Shown: positions 27,498 through 35,539 of the stretch, piece after piece
Layout of the letters: the number at the start of each line of letters is the position of its first letter
Numbering within the stretch: the stretch's first letter is position 1
Source of the DNA: an uncultured Eubacterium sp.
GTDB lineage: Bacteria > Bacillota > Clostridia > Lachnospirales > Lachnospiraceae
Assembly: GCA_905236805.1 (NCBI GenBank)
Contig: CAJOPH010000005.1
Location: forward strand, 1-54,638
Reading direction: 5' to 3'
DNA length: 54,638 bases
Position numbers and translations under genes: made by a program
Notes under the pieces: generated by a model
Told to the model about the DNA's origin: nothing
The model's input: only the letters and a program-made list of their open reading frames with translations
Database searches by the model: none

Positions 27498-28675
27498 ATC
27501 ATCCTCACCACATCATATCCTATGCTTTTGTAGTAATCATCCGTTTCCGTATCGTTTTTCAAATCATCATACAGGACAAGTGATGAGCTTCTTTGGGACT
27601 TTCTAAGCTCTTTTGCCTTATTTATGGCATCTATCCTGTATTTTGAGCTATATATGATGACTGTTTTTTCTTCTTTTTTTCCGATGTCTATCTTTTGCCG
27701 ATCAAGTGAGCTCATAAGGGAATCGATCATGATGACCATGCCCACGGCCGGAGCATCCTTTCCAAATTTTCCAAGGAGCTCATCATATCTTCCGCCCTTG
27801 GATATGGCCTCCCCCGTTCCAAATGAAAATCCTTCGAATATTATTCCCGTGTAGTAATCGTAGGGGCTAAGCAAAGAAAGGTCGAATGCGACATATTTAT
27901 CGTATCCATATTCTGCTATTATGTTATAAACATCCTTCAGCCTAAGAATGGCTTCTTTTGCCCTTGGGAAGGATGAAAAAATCAAAGCCGCATCATCAAG
28001 CATCTCCACTCCGCCGGAAAGGTTTGGGAGTTCCTTGAAGCACCTTGTTACTTCTTTTGAATAATTTTTCTCTTCCGAGAGCTTCTCCGCGGCAAAATAA
28101 TTTTTGGAACATATATACTCCTTAAATTCCTTTTCGGTATCTTCATCCATTTTTGCCGCATCAAAAACCGCCCGGAATATACCACTGTCCCCAATGCTGA
28201 TAATAAAGTCACAAAGCCCCGCCTTTTCAAAACATCCGGCGTTTAGGGCTATTATTTCAGCATCCGAATCAATGGACCTTTCACCCATGAGCTCTGCACC
28301 TATCTGTGCGGTTTCGTTAAGCCTCCCCCTGTAGTTTACCGGATTGGAAAAAGAGCTCCCTTCGTAAAGAAACCTGACCGGAACGTTACTTTCCTTAAAA
28401 TACTTCGCATAGGCCCTTGCCACAGACGGCGTGAAATCGGGACGAAGTACCAGGGTATTTCCCTCGTGGTCAAAAAACTTGTACAATTCCCTTGAGGGGG
28501 TGGTCCCAACATCAAGACCAAATACATCAAAATATTCAAAAGAAGGTGTCTGTATCGGGCAATACCCAAAGCTTTTTATCAGGGAAAATAGTTCGTTTTT
28601 TACAAATATCTTCCTGGCGCATTCATCACCATATATGTCCCTGACCCCGTCAGGCGTATGCTGTAGATTGTTCAT
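27494..28675 (-). CDS. hisZ: ATP phosphoribosyltransferase regulatory subunit
   Basis: HisRS-like [45 protein letters not shown]; adjacent to short hisG. Confidence 0.95.
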   Translation of the reverse strand: MNNLQHTPDGVRDIYGDECARKIFVKNELFSLIKSFGYCPIQTPSFEYFDVFGLDVGTTPSRELYKFFDHEGNTLVLRPDFTPSVARAYAKYFKESNVPVRFLYEGSSFSNPVNYRGRLNETAQIGAELMGERSIDSDAEIIALNAGCFEKAGLCDFIISIGDSGIFRAVFDAAKMDEDTEKEFKEYICSKNYFAAEKLSEEKNYSKEVTRCFKELPNLSGGVEMLDDAALIFSSFPRAKEAILRLKDVYNIIAEYGYDKYVAFDLSLLSPYDYYTGIIFEGFSFGTGEAISKGGRYDELLGKFGKDAPAVGMVIMIDSLMSSLDRQKIDIGKKEEKTVIIYSSKYRIDAINKAKELRKSQRSSSLVLYDDLKNDTETDDYYKSIGYDVVRMI

Positions 28676-29214
28676 TATTTAACATTCCTCATTTCCAAAT
28701 CCTTGGAAAGGCATCCTAAATACGGAATCCATAATCCGTTGGGGGAAGAAAAGAAAAAATCTTCCTCCAGTTCATCTATTCTGAAGCTCTTTCTCCCACC
28801 GTCTGTCATTCTCTTCCAAAAATAAAGTGCTTTTTCAAATCTAAGGTAATAAAACAGCTCCCTGTCCGTATAATATATCAGGAAGAATGAAATCCCATCC
28901 TGGCGCTCAAAATCTGCCATGAAATCCATCTGGTGCCCATGGATGTTTTTCAATGCGAATGTATCTGAAGAACATTCTTTTGCATCAAAGGCCACCGGAA
29001 TCCCCTGTACTGCCCCAATGTAATCCACGGTGCTCTTTTTTTCAAAATAAGCAAGTTTTATTGTGCTGTTTTCCTTGTCTATTTCTATGGGGGTGATGGG
29101 AGTAGGAATCTTTTGAACCAAAGCCAATCCTTCCTGCCTGTATTTTTCATTGGTATGGTTTATAAGATCTTCCAGTGAAGATCCCCTAAGCCCCCTTGAA
29201 TTCCATGTGGCCAT
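28675..29214 (-). CDS. recU: Holliday junction resolvase RecU
   Basis: SRGLRGSSLEDLINHTNEKYRQEGLALVQKIPTPI; STVDYIGAVQGIPVAFDAKEC; LKNIHGHQMDFM. Confidence 0.93.
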   Translation of the reverse strand: MATWNSRGLRGSSLEDLINHTNEKYRQEGLALVQKIPTPITPIEIDKENSTIKLAYFEKKSTVDYIGAVQGIPVAFDAKECSSDTFALKNIHGHQMDFMADFERQDGISFFLIYYTDRELFYYLRFEKALYFWKRMTDGGRKSFRIDELEEDFFFSSPNGLWIPYLGCLSKDLEMRNVK

Positions 29215-29924
29215 TAGTGCCTTTTTCCATCCCGTATCATCTTCCCGGTGGAAGGATCTAAGTATTCATGCTCGGCTTCATAGAATATCCTGCCTTCGTA
29301 GATGATATCAAACTTTCCATTTTCCAGGGAAAGGCAGGATACCGCACAGTTCATCTGTATGGAATCCCAAAAATCCCTGATGGGGATATTTCTCATGACA
29401 CAGATCATCCCCCGAACCACCGCACCATGACATGCCACAAGGACATTTTCGTACTGACCTTCCAGGGGAAGGATCTTCTCCCCCACAAAATCACTAAGCC
29501 TTCCCGTAAGGTCCGTGAATGTCTCCCCATCCCCCATAGGAACATAATTTTCAGGGTCTGTAAAGCATTTTAGAAAGGCGGCGTATTTTGAAGGGTTTTG
29601 TCTCATCATTGGGATGGCAAGTCCCTCACAATCACCAAACGATATCTCCTTAAGCCTCTCATCCGTAACGGGAGTAACGTCCATCCCTTCAAGGACTATC
29701 TGTGCGGTTTCATAGGCCCTTACCAAAGGGGAAGCATAGCAAAAATCAAAAGAAATGCCTTCTTCTTCCATGGCTTTCTTGGTGATCTTTGCCAATTTTC
29801 TTCCGTAGTCATTAAGTGGTATGTCGGATTTCCCTTGGCATCTTCTGTCCTTGTTCCAATCCGTCTCTCCATGCCTCATCAGGTATACATTCAAAGCGTC
29901 CTTCTCCCTCACACGTAAAATCAA
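29214..29924 (-). CDS. Histidine phosphatase (phosphoglycerate mutase-like)
   Basis: VYLMRHGETDWNKDRRCQGKSDIPLNDYG; VACHGAVVRGM; start codon uncertain. Confidence 0.92.
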   Translation of the reverse strand: MILRVREKDALNVYLMRHGETDWNKDRRCQGKSDIPLNDYGRKLAKITKKAMEEEGISFDFCYASPLVRAYETAQIVLEGMDVTPVTDERLKEISFGDCEGLAIPMMRQNPSKYAAFLKCFTDPENYVPMGDGETFTDLTGRLSDFVGEKILPLEGQYENVLVACHGAVVRGMICVMRNIPIRDFWDSIQMNCAVSCLSLENGKFDIIYEGRIFYEAEHEYLDPSTGKMIRDGKRH

Positions 29925-29974
29925 GTAGGAGGGTGATTTAAGTCCGCTGGGGGCGGACTTGAATCCCCTCCTAC
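29925..29974. terminator. Long inverted repeat / terminator-like hairpin
   Basis: GTAGGAGGG(T)GATTTAAGTCCGC - TGGGG - GCGGACTTGAATCCCCTCCTAC, about 22 bp. Confidence 0.8.
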
Positions 29975-30028
29975 CCGCATGGTTATAGTAAAAGTAAGTA
30001 ATATCCTTTCATATAAACTATGATAAAT

Positions 30029-30685
30029 CTATCCCCTGCGCCGTCTTCTTCCACCGGCTGCGGCTCCCCATGAGCCTACCGCTGCAGGTTCCGTAGGTCC
30101 TTGCGGTTTCACGGCACCCGCACCCTTAATGGCATCATTCGGACATACGCCTATGCAATCATTGCAGCTGGTGCATTTGTTTTGTATAATAACAGAGAAC
30201 ATACCGGCTCCACCCTTGATGGCACCGGCCTTGCAAACCTTGATACAATCCCCGGAGCCCTGGCACTTGGAAGCATCAATATGTACGGTATGGCAGCCCT
30301 GACAGATCAGCTTCTTGCAGTGCTTTCTCTTTACATGCTGCTCAAACTCCTCACCATAGGTCTCCATGAGGGAAGATATGGTCTTTACCGCCTCATAGGT
30401 AAGGTCACAGTCAGCGCACTCTTCGATGACTCCCAAGATTTCCTTAAGCATGTCTATGTCATCATCGCCCTTGCCCTTGCCTTTTACGAAATCTCCCAGG
30501 ATGAGGTTTACCTGCCTCATCCCGTCACGGCACATAACGCCCTTCCCGCAGGACTCTACCAAAACCCTTTCAGATATCTCAAAAGCTACATTTACCGGAC
30601 AGATACCATCATCGGAGCCTGCACGGGAAGCCTGGTCTATTAAGTCTTTTAATGCATCGGCATTAACATCGCAAATACGTTCCAT
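30029..30685 (-). CDS. NuoF-type Fe-S domain (no NADH/FMN domain) fused to two 4Fe-4S ferredoxin motifs
   Basis: ESCGKGVMCRDGMRQVNLIL, CQGSGDCIKVCKAGAI, CTSCNDCIGVCPNDAI; GGRRRRRG tail. Confidence 0.85.
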   Translation of the reverse strand: MERICDVNADALKDLIDQASRAGSDDGICPVNVAFEISERVLVESCGKGVMCRDGMRQVNLILGDFVKGKGKGDDDIDMLKEILGVIEECADCDLTYEAVKTISSLMETYGEEFEQHVKRKHCKKLICQGCHTVHIDASKCQGSGDCIKVCKAGAIKGGAGMFSVIIQNKCTSCNDCIGVCPNDAIKGAGAVKPQGPTEPAAVGSWGAAAGGRRRRRG

Positions 30686-30706
30686 TATACTCTACCTCCC
30701 TTCCGA

Positions 30707-32827
30707 TCAATACTCTGTCCACATCTTGACTCTCTCGAAATCGCACCTTAAGTCGCACTGCAGGCACCTTGACGCCTCGCATGCGGCCTGTTCATCGGTG
30801 AATCCCTTGTCAACCGGATGGGTGATGGAGCCTCCCCTTACGGAAATATCTTCTACCGTCAGCTCTTCCCTGGGGATGGATCCAAAGCCTTCCACCTTTC
30901 CTATTGCAGGATCATGGGGCGCCCTTTCATAGAGAACCTCATCTATGTCGCCATCGCCTCCCAGGTACTTATCCACTTCTGACGCACACTCCCTGCCTCC
31001 CGCAACGGCAAGTACCACGGATTTGGTGCCGGTGATGCAGTCACCTGCCGCAAATATGCCTTCCTGGGGAGTGGAATGTGAGTTTTCATTGTTCACGGGG
31101 AAACCAAAGCGGTTTACCTCTACCCCGAAGTTCTCAGGAATATCGGCCTTCTGACCCATGGCAAAGATAATATAGTCACCCTCGCATACGGTCTCAGTAC
31201 CATCTATGATGTCAGCCTCTAGACCGTTTGGTCCAAATTTGAAGCTCCTTATCTTGGCATAACGCAATCCCTCGAGCTTCTCTTCAGTACCAAGTATCTC
31301 AAGGTTCGTAGTGCCGGAATTAACTGTTACACCCTCTTCCTGAGCCTGTTCTATCTCTTCATCGTCAGCCAGCATATCCTCCCTCTGCTCCAGACAGAAG
31401 AGGTTTACCTTGGCGCCTATCTTCGCGGAGGTACGGGCGGCGTCAAATGCCACGTTTCCTCCCCCAAGGACTATCACCTTAGCGCCGGGCTTTACGTTGG
31501 GATCTTCCTCACCGCTTGCTATGGTATGAAGGAACTTCACGGCCGTGGTATTGTGACCACATTCACGCCCCGGAATCACCGCATCCTTGCCCAGGGTGGT
31601 ACCCATGGCAAGAACCACCGCATCGAAATCTTTTTTCAGTTCATTTACATCCTCGATGCGATTGTTGGTAACAAGCTTTACGCCCTGATCCGTTATGACC
31701 TTGATTTCGCCCTGTACAACATCCCTTGGAAGCCTGTACATCGGAATCCCATACTGAAGGTATCCGCCGGCCTTGTCGTTCTGTTCGAAGACGGTAACGT
31801 CATGCCCTTGCTTTCTGAGATAGTATGCGGTAGTCATGCCGGCGGGACCTCCGCCTACCACCGCCACCTTCTTTCCGGTATCGGGAAGCTGCTTCACCTT
31901 TGACTTCCAGATTGCTTCATTATCATTCTCGCAGGCGTAACGCTTTAAGTTCCTGATGGAAAGAGGATCGTTTAGATGTGTCCTCTTGCACTCCTTTTCA
32001 CAGGAACGGACACACACCAAGCCCAATGAATGCGGGAATGACAGCTTTTCCCTGATCACTGCCACAGCCTCAGCATTCTTCCCATCCTTTACAAGACGTA
32101 TGTACTCGGGTATGTCAGTGTGAGCGGGACACTGAACCTGGCACGGGATAAGAGCCTGCTGCTTTGGAATATCGGCACGGAAAATGCCTTCCATATCCTG
32201 CAGGGCTCCCGTAGGACAGACCTCAACACAGGCGCTGCAGAAACGGCAGTCTGAGCTGTTAAGCGGAAGGTCATCCTGGGTACCCACATAAGTCTCATGG
32301 TTCGTGTCTGTTTTATTGAGCTTTAAGATACCTACATTTCTCACATCGTTACATACCCTGATACATCTTCCGCAGGCTATGCACCTTTCCATTTCTCTTA
32401 CGATGATGGGATTGTTGGTGTTGATCCTGGTGGTAGTCTTGGTGACATCCCTCATACGCCCGTGGACGGCTCCCGTAGCCTGCATCATTGCCTGCAGCTC
32501 GCACTTTAAGTACATCTTGCAGGATGTACAGTCATGCGGATGACCCGCAAGCATGAACTCCATGGCCACACGCCTTATCTGCTCCAAACGGGCTCCCTTC
32601 GTGGTAACCTTCATGCCGGGCTGTACTATAGTGGTGCAGGCCGTGACTGCCCCTTCCACACCCTCTACGTTTATCACGCAGAGCTTACAGCCTCCCCGGC
32701 TCTCCAAGTCCGGATGCGAACACAGGTGCGGGATATATATCCCTGCCGCAAGGGAAGCCCTAAGGACGTTCGTTCCCTCTTCGGCCTCTACCTTTGTCCC
32801 ATCAACGAAAAATTCTACTTTCGCCAC
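30707..32827 (-). CDS. Multi-domain Fe-S flavoprotein: 2Fe-2S / NuoG-type N-terminus plus GltD-like NAD(P)H:FAD module
   Basis: HLCSHPDLESRGGCKLC; HPHDCTSCKMYLKC; two 4Fe-4S motifs; KVAVVGGGPAGMTTAYYLRKQGHDVTVFE; VIVLGGGNVAFDAARTSAKIGA. Confidence 0.92.
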   Translation of the reverse strand: MAKVEFFVDGTKVEAEEGTNVLRASLAAGIYIPHLCSHPDLESRGGCKLCVINVEGVEGAVTACTTIVQPGMKVTTKGARLEQIRRVAMEFMLAGHPHDCTSCKMYLKCELQAMMQATGAVHGRMRDVTKTTTRINTNNPIIVREMERCIACGRCIRVCNDVRNVGILKLNKTDTNHETYVGTQDDLPLNSSDCRFCSACVEVCPTGALQDMEGIFRADIPKQQALIPCQVQCPAHTDIPEYIRLVKDGKNAEAVAVIREKLSFPHSLGLVCVRSCEKECKRTHLNDPLSIRNLKRYACENDNEAIWKSKVKQLPDTGKKVAVVGGGPAGMTTAYYLRKQGHDVTVFEQNDKAGGYLQYGIPMYRLPRDVVQGEIKVITDQGVKLVTNNRIEDVNELKKDFDAVVLAMGTTLGKDAVIPGRECGHNTTAVKFLHTIASGEEDPNVKPGAKVIVLGGGNVAFDAARTSAKIGAKVNLFCLEQREDMLADDEEIEQAQEEGVTVNSGTTNLEILGTEEKLEGLRYAKIRSFKFGPNGLEADIIDGTETVCEGDYIIFAMGQKADIPENFGVEVNRFGFPVNNENSHSTPQEGIFAAGDCITGTKSVVLAVAGGRECASEVDKYLGGDGDIDEVLYERAPHDPAIGKVEGFGSIPREELTVEDISVRGGSITHPVDKGFTDEQAACEASRCLQCDLRCDFERVKMWTEY

Positions 32828-32930
32828 TTTCTTCCTCCTTTACGCGTAAGTTCAAAAGAGAACCCACCATATACTTTTCGTACTTAACCTCATACCACCT
32901 GCGGTGGCCGAAATCCGGCGCACCCAATTC

Positions 32931-32952
32931 CGGATAAATCCAAATCTATCCG
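32931..32952. other. Hairpin in the leader of the 30707-32827 gene
   Basis: CGGATAAATCCAAATCTATCCG. Confidence 0.5.
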
Positions 32953-32985
32953 AAATCGAGTATAACTTCGTATAGTACTATATAT

Positions 32986-33014
32986 ATTTTAACAGATAAT
33001 GCGTTATCATTCAA
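32986..33014 (-). promoter_or_regulatory. Promoter with operator-like palindrome in the spacer
   Basis: Minus strand TTGAAT-17-TAAAAT; spacer holds GATAATGCGTTATC (32995-33008). Confidence 0.65.
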
Positions 33015-33069
33015 GGTAAATTTTTATCTATTATCGGAAAATGAATTTATACAAATTGGGTCGTAATGT

Positions 33070-33103
33070 GCAGCAAGTGCGCAATTCGACTGTAAATAGT
33101 AAC
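33070..33103. repeat. Degenerate palindrome family A copy 2 (one arm and core)
   Basis: GCAGCAAGTGCGCAATTCGACTGTAAATAGTAAC; 32/34 match to the reverse complement of copy 1. Confidence 0.85.
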
Positions 33104-33130
33104 GAAAATGAATACGTTTTCACAAGATAT

Positions 33131-33171
33131 ATAGTAAACGTCAAAATGCTAACATTTTGTTCGTTTACTAT
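33131..33171. other. Hairpin at the 3' end of the 33171-33680 gene
   Basis: ATAGTAAACG-T-CAAAATG-CTAA-CATTTTG-TT-CGTTTACTAT. Confidence 0.65.
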
Positions 33172-33680
33172 TATACGTCGGGTTTCTCATCATATCTTGA
33201 AGCCGCATTCACTTTGCCGGAATTATGTTCTACCGACTCAAGCATCTTTCCAAGCTTTTGTATGGCCTTTCCCATCGCTATGTCAGGATCGGAATCTTCA
33301 AGTGCCCATTTCCTGTCAGACTCCCACATCTTCCTATAGCCATTCATTATGGAGCTTATCACCATATATGCTATGTTCGTAAGAAACTCATTTTCGCCAC
33401 GGGAACTCTCCCAGAGTTCCGAGACAGTTTCCACCAGGTGCGCGGGGTTTACCGACACATCGAACATGGAATCTTCTTTCTTGTCGGACAGGGAGGATAC
33501 CTCATCCAAGATGACCTTTTCAAGGTCTTTTATATCAGGATCCAGCCTGTTTATCAGCTTGGTATTCTTTGTGCGCTTGTGATGGAGGTAGACTTCAGTG
33601 GATTCATCTGCCTCAAGCAGCCACAGTGCAAAATCCCTGTCTATATGATATTCTGTAAAGCTTTTTTGTGTGGTAGTCAT
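33171..33680 (-). CDS. Protein of unknown function in the redox locus
   Basis: ORF with GGAG RBS before ATG at 33680 (MTTTQKSFTEYHIDRDFALWLLEADES); no family recognised. Confidence 0.65.
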   Translation of the reverse strand: MTTTQKSFTEYHIDRDFALWLLEADESTEVYLHHKRTKNTKLINRLDPDIKDLEKVILDEVSSLSDKKEDSMFDVSVNPAHLVETVSELWESSRGENEFLTNIAYMVISSIMNGYRKMWESDRKWALEDSDPDIAMGKAIQKLGKMLESVEHNSGKVNAASRYDEKPDV

Positions 33681-33792
33681 AACTGCTCCAATGCCTATCC
33701 GGGCAGGATGAGGATTACTTCCCCCACCCATTATCGTAAAAAAGTGGCAGACGATACACATCTGCCACTTATTCATCATTTAAACGTCTATG

Positions 33793-35355
33793 TCAATCCT
33801 CTACGAAATCATCAGAATCAAGGTAAGCTACAGCCTCCTTGCCCGCAATACGTCCTGAGTTTATGGCATATGACATGGTAGATCCCGGATTGTAGAAGCA
33901 ATAAGAGTCTGCAAATACGGTAGCCGTGTCATTTCCGCAAGCGTAAAGTCCCGGGATGGCCGAGAAATCATCCTTAAGAACCTGCATGTTCTCATTAACC
34001 TCGATGCCGCCCAACGAACCATAGCCTGAAGGGAAGTGCCTTGCTACATAGTAAGGTCCCTGCTTGATGGGCTTCAAGAACCTGTGATCCTTTGTGAACT
34101 GCCAGTCGTAGCCCCTCTGGGAGCCGTTGCACATCTCGTTGTACTCATCAATGGTCTTTTTTAGGTTTTCAAGGTCTATGCCCGTGGTGGCGCAAAGCTC
34201 TTCAATCGTCTCAAACTTCCAGAAGTTAGTCTGTCCTGACTCCTGATCGTCCAAGCCCTCATGAAGCGAGGAAAGGCCTGATGCCTCGATTCCCTCACCC
34301 TTGAGGTAAAGATCAAGCTCCTCATCCCACTTATCCATGTGCGTGATGCCATGGTGGTAGGTGATGTAATCAAGACCATGCTCCTTGTAGTAGTCTACTA
34401 TATCCTCATTGATAATGGAAAATCCCGTATGATCCTTCTGGAGGAGGAGGGAGTTCCCTGTAAATGTGGTGTTGTCCATGATCTCCTCATTGATAAAACG
34501 TTTTCCCTGAAGGTTTACCATGAGGTTCGGCTGACGCATGGTCTCTGAGAGGGTCTTGAAAATATCTGTGGTACCGGGAGTGTTATATGTAACCTCCATG
34601 TTTACCTTGGCCTTGCGGCCACCGATCTTCCAAACCATGTTCATTCCGTCGCCGTCGATACCCGGGATACGGAATGTGAACATGTCAACGCCCCACTTCC
34701 ATCCCATGTGCTCCTCGATCATGTCAACGTTGTTGCCCATGCCGCCCGTGGCAACGATGACGGCATCGCACTTGCACTCGATCTCTTCTCCATTCTCATC
34801 CTTGGCGCGAACGCCCACTACCTGTCCCTTAGAGCCCGTAAGAATCTCCGTAACGGGGGTGTTGAACACAATCTCTGCGCCGATCTCACCGGCATACTCC
34901 GTGAGACGCTTGTTCATGAAGGAAGCAGACCTTTCTGAAGGCTTGTTGGAGCCGGGAGCCTTTACCATATGCTGTGTGGCATGTGAATTCTTGAAATACT
35001 TAAATACCCCAAGGAACTCTACACCCTTGGCCTGAAGCCACTCAATGGTCTCAGGAGACTGATTAAACCACCTGCGCACGAGCTTAGCGTCCGAACGCCA
35101 GTGAACATACTCCATGAAGAAGTTAAAGGCATCGTCCAATGTGAAATCATTGTACATCTGCTCCTTCTGCATCTGGGACTCAAACGCAAGAAGCGCCATA
35201 CCCATGTTAGCGGCGCCGCCGCTGGTGTTAGACTTCTCGAATGCGATAGCCTTGCCGCCTCCCGTGGCATTTAAGCTTTCCTGGGTCTGTACCAAAGCCG
35301 CAAGACCTGACATACCGCAAGCTACTACTACCACATCCGCTTCCATTTGTTTCAT
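33793..35355 (-). CDS. FAD-binding_2 flavoprotein (fumarate reductase / ketosteroid dehydrogenase-like)
   Basis: FEKSNTSGGAANMG, VIVATGGMGNN, SGYGSLGGIEVNENMQVL, YACGNDTAT, PGSTMSYAINSGRIAG; start 35355 with GGAGG RBS. Confidence 0.88.
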   Translation of the reverse strand: MKQMEADVVVVACGMSGLAALVQTQESLNATGGGKAIAFEKSNTSGGAANMGMALLAFESQMQKEQMYNDFTLDDAFNFFMEYVHWRSDAKLVRRWFNQSPETIEWLQAKGVEFLGVFKYFKNSHATQHMVKAPGSNKPSERSASFMNKRLTEYAGEIGAEIVFNTPVTEILTGSKGQVVGVRAKDENGEEIECKCDAVIVATGGMGNNVDMIEEHMGWKWGVDMFTFRIPGIDGDGMNMVWKIGGRKAKVNMEVTYNTPGTTDIFKTLSETMRQPNLMVNLQGKRFINEEIMDNTTFTGNSLLLQKDHTGFSIINEDIVDYYKEHGLDYITYHHGITHMDKWDEELDLYLKGEGIEASGLSSLHEGLDDQESGQTNFWKFETIEELCATTGIDLENLKKTIDEYNEMCNGSQRGYDWQFTKDHRFLKPIKQGPYYVARHFPSGYGSLGGIEVNENMQVLKDDFSAIPGLYACGNDTATVFADSYCFYNPGSTMSYAINSGRIAGKEAVAYLDSDDFVED

Positions 35356-35465
35356 GTCAGAATATCCTCCTATAAAAAAATCCATACAAAATTAAAAACT
35401 TAAATCTATTATATACGTTTTGGAAGAATATCGCAAGAATTATTTTTTGAATTTTCTATAAACTT

Positions 35466-35525
35466 GTTACTATTCACAGCCACCTGCCCCAAGAATGTGT
35501 GGGGCAGGTGGCTGTGAATAGTAAC
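35466..35525. repeat. Intergenic palindrome, family A copy 3
   Basis: 26-bp perfect arms GTTACTATTCACAGCCACCTGCCCCA / TGGGGCAGGTGGCTGTGAATAGTAAC, loop AGAATGTG. Confidence 0.93.
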
Positions 35526-35539
35526 ATAAACTTTGATAA

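Noticed and set aside
30101-30643. 180-aa plus-strand ORF opposite the Fe-S protein gene
   Set aside because: Antisense shadow of a well-supported CDS with clear ferredoxin motifs; no RBS or recognisable domain.
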